Shown here piece after piece: positions 28,135 to 38,616 of a stretch of DNA of 64,000 nucleotides (the stretch's first letter is position 1; each line of letters opens with the position of its first letter). The translations under genes and the position numbers were made by a program. Origin of the DNA: DATJKD01 sp963728295. GTDB lineage: Bacteria; Pseudomonadota; Gammaproteobacteria; Steroidobacterales; Steroidobacteraceae. Under the pieces are notes generated by a model. It was not told the origin of the DNA. It saw only the letters and a program-made list of their open reading frames with translations, and searched no databases. Location of the stretch: assembly GCA_963728295.1 (NCBI GenBank), contig CAVSKB010000006.1, positions 372,001 through 436,000 on the forward strand, in the 5' to 3' direction.

Positions 28135-29510
28135 GGTCGTCGACGAGCCGGATCAGGCCGAGCGAGACGCCCGGATTGCCGAGCTTCACGCGGTCACCGA
28201 CCCTGCAGTGCAACGACGCCGCGCACCGGGCTGTCGTTGACATAGGTGCCGTAGGTGCTGTGGTCCTCGAGCAGGGCATTGCCGTCGCGGCGCACGAAGC
28301 TGCAGTGATTGCGCGACACGCCCGGTCCGGCCGGCACGTGCAACGTGCGTTCGCCTGAGGGAACCGACCATCCCACCGCGAGGGGGACCGCGGAGATCGC
28401 GAGGGCACGCCCTTCGTAGACCAGGTGCGTCGGCTGCTCCGCCGACGGCACGTGTGCGACGCGGAGTGCGGCGCTCGCCGGTTCTGCCGGTCCGGTTCCC
28501 GTCAGGTGAGTAACCAGCACGACCTGCCCGGCGGGTCTTCGGATCTCCCCTGCAAACCTGAGCGAACCGAGCGCCGCCGCTCCCCGTGCCAGTGACCTCA
28601 CACTGACATCGGGAAGGCTCGAGAGCTGCGCCGCAAGACCCGGCGCGTCGCCCGCACGATCCGACAGCAGGAGGTCGGTGCTGACCCCTGCCGGGCACAT
28701 CTTCTGCACGAATCTGAGCAGGCCTTGATAGCAGGGCCCGGTCGCGGCCAGCATCGACTCTCGCGTCAGCTCCACCGTATGCGAGGCCCGCTCGTCTGCG
28801 AGCTCGATGTCGATGCGCTCCGAGCGTTCCAGCTCGGCCAGCCAGCCGGGCAAACGGTTCCACAGGTCCTGCTCATTGGCCGCCTGATGCAACGGATCGA
28901 AACGCGTGCGCCGCACGAACGTCGCGGCGATCATTCCGATCCACGCCTCCTGCAGCGCCAGCAGCCCGTGTCGCGGCAGGAGCTCGCTGTGACTGCGTCG
29001 CAGTTCCGAGTCACGGTCGAGCGCCGTCAGGACGGCGTAGTGCAGCTCGAGATCGAGATGCAGCACGCGCGCGCCTACCGGTTCGGGCGCGACCGCCGCG
29101 ACCGCAGAATCCACGATACCGCAGACCGGCGTGCCACATTCAGCGGCCACGCCCAGCAGCAACCCGAGCTGCTCCCGGGAATAGCCTGCGGGCAGTGCGA
29201 GCAGCAGCTCCGGTGATCCCGCGCGAAACGGAGCCAGCATGCCGTCGAGATGCGCAAAGGCGAGGTCCGCGGCAGTGCGGGCCCGGGCATTCGGCCGGGG
29301 CAGCTCGACAACGCTGAGCTCCCGCCAGAAGCGGTTGTACGAATAGAGCGGCGTCAGCCGTGCGCGGCTCCTTGCGGCGTCGCCTGTCAGCACGTTCGGG
29401 CCCTCGAGCACGGCGTAACCTTCGCTCTCCGCGATCAGCTCGCCGCCAGCCGCAGAACCCCGGGCGAGGATCAGCCTGGCATCGTTGAGTTCGAGAGCTA
29501 GCAGAGTCAT
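28112..29510 (-). CDS. Hsp70/actin-like domain fused to C-terminal FHA domain, one frameshift
   Basis: About 465 residues. Residues 1-340 resemble a degenerate Hsp70/actin-fold ATPase: MTLLALELNDARLILARG, LLLALPAGYSREQLGLLLGV with GIVDSAVAAVA (compare the NEPTAAALA segment of Hsp70), RVLHLDLELHYAVLTALD (phosphate 2 position, but without the DLGGGT glycines) and LARGAAALGSL. Residues about 375-465 are an FHA phosphothreonine reader: LHVPAGPGVSRNHCSFVRRD and LEDHSTYGTYVND, continuing after a frame change near 28200 into CRVGDRVKLGNPG. Cytoplasmic. It probably reads phosphorylation made by the cluster kinase. The missing glycines suggest a pseudo-ATPase. Confidence 0.72.
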
Positions 29511-29541
29511 GGCGTACCGGGCCCGTGGTTCGCTTCGCGTA

Positions 29542-30361
29542 TCACCTGACCTGGAGATTGCGGATGACGTGCGTGTCCACGTATTCCTCGATGTCGAGAC
29601 CGAGCCGTTCCTGGCGCAATTGCACCTGGTGGAGCACCAGCATGACGATGATGCAGAGCGACAGCGCCACGAGCGTGGCATTGAACGAAATGCCGAGACC
29701 CGCGACCACGCCGGAAACGTCGCCTTCGACGGCCTTGTGCGCCTGCTGCAGCGCCTGGCCGATGCCGCGTACGGTGCCGACGAAGCCGATCGCCGGTATC
29801 GCCCAGGCGACGAATCGCACCATCCCGAGTTCCGAGTCGAGCCGGTCGCGTTCGACTTCACAGACGCCGCGGGCCGCGACCGAGACGTCCTGAATGCTGC
29901 GGGTCGCGCCGAATCGATGCAGCGCCGTCATCAGCGTGCGAGGCAGCAGCTGCGTGCGTATGTCCTCAGGCAGCGCCTCGATCTGCCGCGCGTACTCCCG
30001 CGTGTCCTCCGGGAGGATCTTCATGCCCTCGGGCAGGTGCAGGAGGTCCTCTTTCAGCAATCGCTGTCCCCGCCCGACTCGGACCGCCTTGAACCCCATG
30101 ATCGTCAGCGCCCACAAGCGAAAAAATGAAGCAGACCTCCTGCTCGGGGTCCTTGACGATCACCCAGGGCTTCAGCTCCGGCACGTAGTTCGGGTCCTTC
30201 GCCATCCGGGCCAGGTCGGCCGTCCGGATCGCCTCCGCAGTCGGGCGAATCACCATCGCATAGACGGTCTGCACCGCAATCACGATGACGAGCAGCGTGA
30301 CGAGTTCCAGCAGGAACTCGGAGGACTTCGATTTCTTCATCGGGCGAACTGTAGCTACCAT
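29542..30361 (-). CDS. MotA/TolQ/ExbB-type proton channel subunit, one frameshift
   Basis: About 272 residues. Helices: FLLELVTLLVIVIAVQTVYA, then CFIFSLWALTIMGFKAV (joined by a frame change near 30117), then FVAWAIPAIGFVGTVRGIGQ and LGISFNATLVALSLCIIVML. FVGTVRGIGQA is the TolQ/ExbB/MotA signature at the channel-forming helix. The cytoplasmic loop (LPEGMKILPEDTREYARQIE) lies between helices 2 and 3, as in MotA/ExbB. It should use proton flow to drive a periplasmic partner. No ExbD/TolR/MotB gene is adjacent, so the two VWA proteins downstream with TolR-like helices are the candidate partners. Start at 30361 or 30340 (MKKSKSSEF) is uncertain. Confidence 0.8.
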
Positions 30362-30379
30362 CGTGTGAACCCACTCAGA

Positions 30380-30850
30380 TTAGATATCGACCGGGAATGA
30401 GACGTCGAAGTCTGCACGGACTTTTTCGGTCGGCTCGAAGTGTCCGGGCGTCGAGCCGACGACGCCGGGCGTGCGCGGCGCGGCGCCGGGAGGCGGCTCC
30501 TCGTCCTCCGTCGAGGTGTCTTCGGGCGCATCCGCGTTCGCATCCTTCGGTGCACCTGCCGACGGCGAAGGCGCAGGCGGCTTTGCGGCGGGTTTCGCAC
30601 CGGGCGCGCCCGGGTCCGGCGCGTCCGGAAAGTCGATCTTTTCGCCGGCGCCGTCACTCTCGCTCGCGGCTGGCTGATCAGCCGTCTCGTCGTCGACCGG
30701 GGCCTCCTGCGCCGGCGGTGATTGCGGCGCGGGCGGCGACGCATCCTGCGCGCGCAGCACAGTCATCCCGGCGACGCAGGCCAGGCCGAGCAGCAACAGC
30801 CGGCGCCAATCGCTACTGCGCGTAACGCGCGATGCGGAATCCGAGGTCAT
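30380..30850 (-). CDS. Small secreted acidic Pro/Ala-rich protein
   Basis: 156 residues. A signal peptide or anchor (RRLLLLGLACVAGMTVLRAQ) is followed by a low-complexity, acidic, Pro/Ala-rich chain (SPPAPQSPPAQEAPVDDE, ASESDGAGEKIDFPDAPDPG) and a more ordered end, GHFEPTEKVRADFDVSFPVD. No family recognised. Its ATG at 30850 lies inside the preceding gene, a 38-bp overlap in another frame, which supports real coupled translation. Perhaps a flexible periplasmic tether between inner- and outer-membrane parts of the cluster. Confidence 0.6.
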   Translation of the reverse strand: MTSDSASRVTRSSDWRRLLLLGLACVAGMTVLRAQDASPPAPQSPPAQEAPVDDETADQPAASESDGAGEKIDFPDAPDPGAPGAKPAAKPPAPSPSAGAPKDANADAPEDTSTEDEEPPPGAAPRTPGVVGSTPGHFEPTEKVRADFDVSFPVDI

Positions 30851-33293
30851 TGCGTTTGCCAGTCCCAAAGTCGCGGAAGGAGAGCCGCAGTTCCGTAACC
30901 GACGAGTGCTTCCAGCTGGAGCCGCGCAGGACGTACTGCGAACCCTCGCCCGTAGCGACCGGATCGATCACGGCTGCGCTCGCAGGCGGCTGGACAGTGT
31001 AGAGGTCGTGGGTCCACTCGGCGACGTTGCCGCCCATGTCGAAGAACCCGAAGGTGTTCGGTGCAAAGCTCCCGACAGGTGCGCTCACCACGAAGCCGTC
31101 GTCGAGATCGACCAGCACCTGAGGTACCACCGGCTGAGCGCGGCGATCCGCGAAATTTCCCGAGCCCGCCGGCACCGGCAGCGATTCACCCCAGGAATAC
31201 TTGCGCAGACTGCTGCCGCCCGCCGAGCGTGCGACCCATTCCCATTCGGCCTCGGTCGGCAACCGGAAGCCGTTGGTCACCGGCACGACCGCGGCCAGAC
31301 GATCGCCGCGCTTCTCGTACGCCGGAGTAAGACCGGCCTCGGCGGACAACCAGTTGCAGAACGCCGCGGCGTCCTGCCAGTTCACGCTCACGACCGGCTG
31401 ACGGTCGAGCTCGAGCGTGTTCTGGCCGAGGAAACCCGAGCGATGGTCGGGGCGGAACCGCTTGAAGTCGGCGTTGGTGACTTCGTACGTCGACATGTAA
31501 AAGCGCCGCTGCAGGTTGACCGGGCGTTGCGCTTCGTTGGCGCGCCGCCCCGCCTCGCGCCGCGGGCTACCCATCGTGTAGCTGCCGGCGGGCACGAGCT
31601 TGAGCTCCTGCCCTGTGGGGCTGCGCAATGTCGGCACCAGCGCGACGGTGACCGGCGCCGCCGCGGCGCCTGCTGCCGCACCTTCGCCGGTGGCGGCGGT
31701 CACTGCGGGTGCGGGCGCCGGCGCGGTCACGCCCTCCAGCAGCGTGACCTCGATGTTCTGCGGCAGCGCTGGGCGCGGCGTGACCGTGGCCTTGTGCGTG
31801 ACGTAGCCGGGCTTCTTGATCTCGATCAGGTGCGCGGTCGCGGGGAGGCGCAGCGTCTGGTTCGCTGCGCCGCGCGAGCGCCCGTCGACGAAGAGTTCCG
31901 CATCGGCCGGTGTGACGCGAACGATCACCTCGCCCAGGATTGCCTTGAGCGAGACGTCGATCGCCTGGCGCGCACCCGACGCGACCGAAACGTCACGCCC
32001 TGCGGGCTCATATCCTTCACGGGACACTGCGACGGCCTGTGTCACATCGGGCCGCACGTCCACCTCGAGCGGGGTGCGCCCGCGGTAGACGCCGCCGATC
32101 GTGACGTTGGCGCCGGCCGGAGAGCTGCGCACCGCGAGACGGCCGTCCGGAATGCCGAGCCGCACTGGGCCGATCTTCATGGGTTCGTTGGGCTTGACCT
32201 GGATGTCGCTCACCCAGGGCTTGAAGCCCGCACGGTGCAGCTCGAGCCGGTGATTCCCGCCCATCAGCTCGAGCTCGACGGGCGTCGTCCCGCGCGGCGC
32301 GCCTCCCACGCTGGCCTCTGCACCGGCAGGCTCGCTCGTGATCGACACCACGGCCCAGCCGGGCACCAGCTTGGGCGCGAGGCGTTGCAGTATGTCCCTG
32401 CCCTCGATCTCGACGTCGGTCGCGAAGTCTAGATAGCGCTCGGTGTCGATCAGGATCTTGTGCTGTCCGCCCGCGAGCTTGAACTCGCCAGGCGCGTTGC
32501 CGGATGGCTTGCCATCGATGCTCACCTTGCCCGCCACCGGCAGCTCGATCCGCAGGCGGCCCGGCAGTGCCTTGAGGCTGAAGCGGAACTGTCGCTTGCC
32601 GTCGCGGGTGATCTCGATCGGCACGCGCAGTGGCTCATAACCTCTCTGCTCCGCAATCAACGTGTACGTGCCAGGGCGGACCAGCCGGTTGCCGCCGTAG
32701 CCGACACCGGGCCAACTCCCCTGGAAGGCGAGGCGCTGCGGCACGGGATCGATGTCGATCGTCACCGGGACCGATGTGAACAGATAGCCACCCAGCGCAA
32801 CGAGCAGAACGAGGCCGGCTGCGGTGACCACGCGTCGCCAGGGCACCGCGACACCGGCCTGCTGGTCCGCCGCGCTGTGCCGGAAGGCGACCGCCTCGAT
32901 CGGCGTCTCATCGCCACCTGAGCCCGACACGCGGACCACATCCGGAACTTCCGGCGGCGCCGTGGCGTTGTCGGCGGCGCCCGCGATGACCTCGATCATC
33001 CGCTCTGCGCCCGCGATCCGCAGGCGCAGGCGACCACCCGCGACGTCGAGCACGTCGCCGTTGCGCAACCACGTCGAGCCCGCAATACGCGTGCCGTTGT
33101 GCAAGACGCTCACATCGGCCGTAGCGGGCTGCAGGAACAACTGCCCGTCCTGCACACCGATCCAGGCGAGCGGGCCTGGGGCGGGCGCCGGCACGACGAT
33201 GTCGCTGCCCGCACCGCCTATCGATAGCGGCAGGTCCTGATCGGGCAGACGGCGCTCGCCGAGCGGCTCGCGGATGATCAACTGCGCACTCAA
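30813..33293 (-). CDS. FHA-like / transmembrane / PEGA repeats / FGE-sulfatase domain protein
   Basis: About 826 residues. Residues about 5-105 form an FHA-like cytoplasmic beta sandwich (LPLSIGGAGSDIVVPAP, VSVLHNGTRIAGSTWLRNGD). A helix (AAGLVLLVALGGYLF, about 155-175) crosses the membrane. A string of PEGA-like repeats follows (SITSEPAGAEASVGGAPRGT, AVRSSPAGANVTIGGVYRGR, VRVTPADAELFVDGRSRG), extending across the periplasm. The C-terminal 245 residues form a formylglycine-generating-enzyme-like domain (MSTYEVTNADFKRF, VVSVNWQDAAAFCNWLS, GFRLPTEAEWEWVARS, MGGNVAEWTHD, YVLRGSSWKHSS). A TTG start at 33293 overlaps the kinase stop as TTGA and has GAGGAG upstream; a GTG at 33308 is the alternative. 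TagR of type VI secretion has a similar FGE fold. Confidence 0.8.
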   Translation of the reverse strand: MSAQLIIREPLGERRLPDQDLPLSIGGAGSDIVVPAPAPGPLAWIGVQDGQLFLQPATADVSVLHNGTRIAGSTWLRNGDVLDVAGGRLRLRIAGAERMIEVIAGAADNATAPPEVPDVVRVSGSGGDETPIEAVAFRHSAADQQAGVAVPWRRVVTAAGLVLLVALGGYLFTSVPVTIDIDPVPQRLAFQGSWPGVGYGGNRLVRPGTYTLIAEQRGYEPLRVPIEITRDGKRQFRFSLKALPGRLRIELPVAGKVSIDGKPSGNAPGEFKLAGGQHKILIDTERYLDFATDVEIEGRDILQRLAPKLVPGWAVVSITSEPAGAEASVGGAPRGTTPVELELMGGNHRLELHRAGFKPWVSDIQVKPNEPMKIGPVRLGIPDGRLAVRSSPAGANVTIGGVYRGRTPLEVDVRPDVTQAVAVSREGYEPAGRDVSVASGARQAIDVSLKAILGEVIVRVTPADAELFVDGRSRGAANQTLRLPATAHLIEIKKPGYVTHKATVTPRPALPQNIEVTLLEGVTAPAPAPAVTAATGEGAAAGAAAAPVTVALVPTLRSPTGQELKLVPAGSYTMGSPRREAGRRANEAQRPVNLQRRFYMSTYEVTNADFKRFRPDHRSGFLGQNTLELDRQPVVSVNWQDAAAFCNWLSAEAGLTPAYEKRGDRLAAVVPVTNGFRLPTEAEWEWVARSAGGSSLRKYSWGESLPVPAGSGNFADRRAQPVVPQVLVDLDDGFVVSAPVGSFAPNTFGFFDMGGNVAEWTHDLYTVQPPASAAVIDPVATGEGSQYVLRGSSWKHSSVTELRLSFRDFGTGKRNDLGFRIARYAQ

Positions 33294-35609
33294 ATCGGCT
33301 CCTCGCACCGGATTGCCACCGGCGGCGGCATCTGTCCGGGCAGCACCATCAGCTCGCGACGGACGTCGCGGAAACCTGAGCGGGTGCCGACGATCGTGTA
33401 GCGGCCGGGCAGCAGCTCCATGTCCTTGTGCTCAAACAGGCCGATCCGGCCGATGCGGTAGATCGTAACGTCAGTCTGGTTGTCGGAGGTAAGCGCGACG
33501 GCGACCGGCACCTCCGCCGCCGTGACGAGCGCGTTCACGGTCTCGATCTGCCTGCGCAGCACCGGTCCAGCCGGTTCGATGGTGCGGGCGCGGCCGAGGG
33601 TGCTGCGCGCTGCGGCGCGCACGTCGGTCGAGAAGAGCCGCTCGGGTCGCGCGGCGAAGCCGTTCAATTGCGCTTCGAGTGCCGCGCGCGGTTCGGTACG
33701 CTCAACCCCCTCCTGCGCGGCGAGCAGGTTGCGATCGATCGCGAGCGCCCGGCGATAGGCCTCGAGCGCAGCCTGCCAGCGCTCCTCGCTCTCAGCGTGC
33801 TGCCCCGCGGCCAGGTAAGTTGCGATACCCGCGTCGCCCTGCGCACGCGCGACCTGCGCCAGCCCGTCCTGCGCCTCGGGGGCGCCGGGACGGAGATTAT
33901 CGGCACGCTGAAACGCCGACTGCGCGGCGCTGAAGTCGCGCCGCGCGAGCGCCTCCAGGCCCGCCGACATCGCGGCGCCGAAGGCGGCGTTCGATTCGGC
34001 CGAGGCGAGCCTCGCCAGCCCCTGGCTCGCTACCGCGCTGTCGCGGTCGAGGGCGAGCGCTTTCCGGTACGCGGCCGCCGCATCGCCGGACTTGCCCTCG
34101 TCCTCGAGGCGTGCGGCGTCGGCGAGCAGCCGCCGAACCTCGTCGAGGTTGCGCGCGCGCTCCAGACCGCGCTTCGCCTGCGGGTGATCCGGCTGCAGCT
34201 TGAGCGCGAGCGCGAACTGCCGCTCGGCCTCGGCCGCGGTGCCCTGCTCGAGAGCCGAGTTTCCCGCCGCCAGTGCGGTGCGCAGGACTCCCGCCGCAGC
34301 GGCTTCGGTTGCCGCAAGATCCGGTACCACGCGCTTCAGCTCCCCGAGCGCCACGTCATACTCGCCGTCCGCAAAACGCTTGTTTGCAGAGTCGATTCCC
34401 TTGCGGGCGCGTTCGAAGGCGTCGCCGCCCCAGTCCGCCGCCGCCCGGGCGACGAGCGTGTCCAGCCGTTTACGGATCCCGGGCAGCATGTCCTCGTACT
34501 CGAGTTTTGCCTCGGCGAGCTTCCGCAGGTCGCGCTCCTTCTGCTCGGCTGCGGCGTCGGCGGCCCGCGGGTCGGCCTTCTCCTGCGTTGTCGGCGTCGC
34601 CGCGGTGGGCGGCGGGGACACCAGCCGCGGCAGGGCGAAGAACGCAAGCGCGGAGCCCAGCAGCAGTATCGCGAACGCGGCGCCCACGAGGCCGCGACGA
34701 ACACCTTGTCGCACGCGTGCGCTCAGGCTCGGCGCCCGTCGTTCGCCGCCAGCGGGGCTCGATGGGCGCGGGTGCATCCTGCGGCGGGCGCAGCGCGCCG
34801 CGCGGTTCGGTTGCGGGTGCAGCCGCACTCGTCGAGCTCGGCAGCCGCGCGAGCGCGCCATGCACCTCGCTCATCTCACGCGGCCGCTCTTCGGGCGACC
34901 GCGCGAGGCAGGCGAGCACGAGCTGTGCGAGCGCCGGCGGCACGGGTACACGTGCGCGGATCGGTTCCGGTGGCGGACCGCCCGACCGCGCGGCCGCGGC
35001 ATCGGGGTAATGCGGCGGATAACCCGACAGCAGCTCGTAGGCGAGGGCGCCAAAGCCGTAGACGTCGTCCGCGACCGCCGGCGGCTCGCCTTCGTGCTGC
35101 TGCGGGCTGGCATTGAACGGTGACCCGGGCGGCACCGAGTTGCGCTCGCCGATCCGGGCTGCAACGCCGAGGTCGGACAGTTTTGCGCGACCGTCATCCC
35201 CCAGCAGAACGTTCGAGGCCTTCAGGTCTCGATGCACGAAGCCCTGCTCGTGCAGCGCGCTCAAGCCTTCCGCGATGCCAGCGAGTGCCGCGACGAGATC
35301 CGTCCAGGAACGACCCCGCCAGACGCTGAGGTCCCCGCCGCTCGCGTGCTCGAAGATCGCCAAACACGGATCGCCGTCGATGGCGCCGTCGCAGGAAAGG
35401 ACGTGCGAATTGTGCAGACTTGCCTGGAGTCGTGCGGTGTCCAGAAATCGGGCGCGCAGCACGGGCTGTCGTGCAAGATCCGGCTCCAGAATCTTCAGCG
35501 CGACGTCACGATCGCGGTCGCGCGCGAGCCAGACCTCGCCCCACCGACCCGCACCGAGCCTGCGCAGCAGGACGAACCGCGCAGCCAGAATCTGCCCGAT
35601 TTCGAGCAT
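33290..35609 (-). CDS. Transmembrane Ser/Thr protein kinase with periplasmic TPR domain, one frameshift
   Basis: About 773 residues. The N-terminal Hanks-type kinase has Gly loop LGAGRWGEVWLA, Lys39 in VALKIL, HRDLKASN (126-133), DLG instead of DFG in KLSDLGVAA (146-148), and DDVYGFGALAYELLSGYPP. A Pro/Ala-rich juxtamembrane stretch contains the frame change near 34760-34790. The TM helix is AAFAILLLGSALAFFALP. The periplasmic part is helical TPR-like (AGNSALEQGTAAEAERQFAL, AAAAYRKALALDRDSAVASQ, ALEAYRRALAIDRNLLAAQE) with a final PEGA-like strand block (LFEHKDMELLPGRYTIVGTR). It probably phosphorylates FHA-binding partners encoded in the same cluster. Confidence 0.82.
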
Positions 35610-35629
35610 GCGTCACCCGGGATGGAACG

Positions 35630-36882
35630 TCAGGGCCGCGTGGCCCCCGATGGGTCGGCGGCTGTTCCAGTTGAGGTGGTCGCGGCGGGCAACCCGGTCT
35701 CGTTCTCGTACATATCCTTGAGCAGCCGACGCCATTCGGCGTACTGCTCCTCGGCGGAACCCTTGAGCTGCAGCGTGCGACCTTCGACGTCTACCACCAT
35801 GGGCTGCACCTCGGCCTGGAACGAATCGCCGAGCTGCTTCAGCGATTCGCTGTGCAGCTTGATCTCGGCGCGCTTGTCGAAACCGCTCTTGACCGCGTAG
35901 ATACCGCCGATCACCGCCGCGGTCGCCGCCGCCGATCCCGCGCTCGAGCTCGTCTCGGTCTCGGCGATGATGCCGCCGATCACCGCCGCGGCACCCAGCA
36001 CCCCGCGGGTCAGCGCCTGCCGCCTGGCGAGCGACTCGGCCTCGAGCTCCTCGTGGCTGTACTTGCGCCAGTTCGTATAGGACTCGGACATCTTCGCGCC
36101 GAACGTCGTGTAGTGCTCGTTCAGCGTATCGACCAGCGTGTAATCGCGCTCCCGCACGCGGTCCAAGCGTTCCATCATCGGATCGCCGGGGGCCGGCAGC
36201 CGCACGACCTTGTACAGGCCCTTCCGATCCTGCGTCAGATAGCTGCCGAACGCGTATGGCGCCAGGTCGTTCGCGAAGCGCAGATCCGACACCTCGCGTA
36301 TCTGCACGCGCTGCTCGCTCGTGAGCTTGCGACGCGCGGCGAGCATGTCGTTGGCGATCGTGTTGTAGACGTTGTCGAACGGATCGCGCGGCTTCGAGAT
36401 GGTGTCCTTGTAGGCGCGGAGGTCCGCCCCGGCTTCGTACACCTTGGTGAACCAGGTGCGTCCGGTGGCGTCGGTCACCGTGACGTCGAGCTTGATCTCG
36501 CGTCCGGTCGATTCGAGGATCGGCCGTCGATATAGACGTCCATCCCCGTACCGTCGCGAGGCAGCACCCGCGCCTGGCCCCAGAAGCCCGTGTCCTCGAG
36601 CGTGTCGCGGATCAGGGTCGGGATGTAGCGGGATTCGGCGTTGCGCACGTCGGGGAACACTCGCTTCTTTTCGCGCTCCGCCTCGTCCTCGGGAACGTTC
36701 GGGTCGAACAGGCGCACACCGACGTCGAGCAATTCGTCGGCGGGCACTTCGGCCGTCGCCTTCTCCGCATACAGGCGCGTGATCGGGCGCTGCTGCTGCA
36801 CGACACAACCCGCGAGCGCGAGCAGTGTGGCCATCGCGCCGATGGGCGCAACCATCAATCGGCTGATAGGTCTGGCTGTCAC
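35630..36882 (-). CDS. Lipoprotein with glycine-zipper segments, one frameshift
   Basis: About 417 residues. The GTG at 36882 has AAGGGAAG upstream and overlaps the previous stop by one base (TAGTG). The leader ends LLALAGC. The mature part has LLDVGVRLFDPNVPED, RYIPTLIRDTLEDTGFWGQA, DVYIDGR; then after a frame change near 36520 IKLDVTVTDATGRTWFTKVY, FDNVYNTIANDMLAAR and RRQALTRGVLGAAAVIGGII. The Ala/Gly-rich pair GVLGAAAVIGGII and ATAAVIGGIYAVKSG looks like membrane-inserting glycine zippers. An outer-membrane-linked subunit is plausible. It is 20 bp upstream of the kinase gene. Confidence 0.72.
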
Positions 36883-38525
36883 TAGCTTCCCTTCTTGTAC
36901 TGCCGGTACTCTTCCCACAGACGCGCGCGCAGCTCGGGATCCTTCTCCTTCATCGCGGCCTCGCGCAGCTGACGCGCCACGATGTCGTCGTCGCTGCCGT
37001 CCGGGATATCCGCCGGCACCGCGCCGGCACCGCCTCCGCCCGCCGAACCGCCGCCCACACCGCCGCCGCCACCCTGCTCGCCCGTCTGTTCGCCCGCGGA
37101 CTCGCCTCGCCCGCCCGGTTCACCACTGCCGCCCTGATCCTCACCTTCTCCGGTTGACGAGGCTTCGCCGGTCGCGCCACCTTCGCCCTTTCCGCTTTTG
37201 GCATCGCTGTTCTCGTCCGAGTTGCCTTCTTCGCCGCTGCCGTCACCGGACTCCCGTCGGCCGCGGCGCGCTCGCGCGAGACGGTTTCCTGCTCCTTGCG
37301 CATGCGCTCGTCGAAAACCGCGAAGGTCTCGTCAAAGCGCCGATCGATCTTTGCGCGCTTGTCCTCGGTCGTCATCGGACCACCGCCTGGTCCGCCCTCG
37401 CCCGTTGCTCCCGGATTGCCCGCTGCACCGCCGCCGGAAGTGCCTTGCTTCGTCGGAAGTACTCGCCGCGAAGCACCGGCCGTCTGGAGCACCACCACCC
37501 TGCTGGGAGGCCCCGGTCGATTCCTGGCCCGATTGTGGCGAGCCCTGACCCGAAGGTGAACCACCACCAGACGAATTCGCACCGCCGTTCGGCGTCGGGG
37601 AACCCGGTGCACCCGCTCCCGGAACACCGCCGGTTGGCGCACCGGTACCAGGCGTGCCCCCGCCGCCTGGGACGCCCGTGCCCGGCAGCTCGACGCCCGG
37701 AAGAGGAATGCCACCAGGAAGCACCGGCACGACGGTCACTGTCGGACCGGAACCGCCGGACGCCCCCCCTCCAGTCGATGGCGTGGAACCACCAGCCGTG
37801 GGGCTGCCCCCCGGTGGCTGCCCACCTGATGAAGGGCTGCCTGAAGACTGCTCACCCGAAGAGGTGCTGCCACCTTGCGGCTGGCCCCCCGAGGAAGGAC
37901 TCGCCGGAGCCTGTCCGCCCGAGGTGGAGGACGAACCGCCGCCCGGCTGCCCCGATGACTGACCACCGGGTTGACTCGACGACTGTCCACCGCTCGGCTG
38001 ACCCGAGGATGGACCCCCGGCCTGCTCGCCACCGGAAGGGGCACCGGTCCCTTGCTGGGGCTGCGCACTTCCGGAGCTGCCGCCGGAAGAACCCTGCGAC
38101 GGGTTGCCGCTGCTCGTCTGCCCGCCCTGCTGCGCGGAAGAATTCTCCGTGGGGCTTCCACCGCTCTGCTGCTCGCCGGACTGGCTCTGACTTTGGGAGG
38201 GACTTCCGGAGCTGCCACCGCCGGACGAACCAGTCTGTTCCTGCTCAGGGAACGGCGTCTCTTGGCCGGATCCCTGGCTGCCTTGCTCCCCCTGCTGCGA
38301 GGGCGAGGACGAGCCCGGGCTCCCTCCGGAGGAGCTGGGCGACGAGGGCGAAGACGAGGGTGAGGAGGGCGAGGACGACGGCGACGAAGGTGAGGACGAC
38401 GGTGAGGACGAGGGCGACGCCGGAGGCTGCGGCATCGAGGTGGATGGACCCTCCATCTTGCAGCCGGCCAGCACGACCAGGCCGGCCAGGGATCCAAGCA
38501 TCCAGAATCTTGTCCGCGTCTTCAT
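36882..38525 (-). CDS. Intrinsically disordered Ser/Gly/Gln/Pro-rich lipoprotein, two frameshifts
   Basis: About 547 residues. MKTRTRFWMLGSLAGLVVLAGC is a lipoprotein signal. About 380 residues of low complexity follow, first SPSSSP repeats, then GGS/GQ/SGG-rich sequence and VTVVPVLPGGIPLPGVELPG. After frame changes near 37460 and 37250 come a charged helix (KIDRRFDETFAVFDERMRKE), another glycine-rich stretch and an ordered tail (DDDIVARQLREAAMKEKDPE, LRARLWEEYRQYKKGS). The tail was rebuilt from the DNA and ends at a TAG at 36882-36884. Such lipid-anchored flexible chains can span the periplasm or peptidoglycan. No homologous family recognised. Confidence 0.68.
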
Positions 38526-38616
38526 GACATAGGCCTCGAGCGAGCGACCCGGGCGGCCGGACGCCGGGTCCGATCGTCCCTGTTCACAGCTTGGAACCCG
38601 GGGCCGGGTTCCGGGT

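Noticed and set aside
30397..30825. Arg-rich plus-strand frame opposite the small secreted protein gene
   Set aside because: Mirror image of the Pro/Ala-rich coding strand; no start signal.
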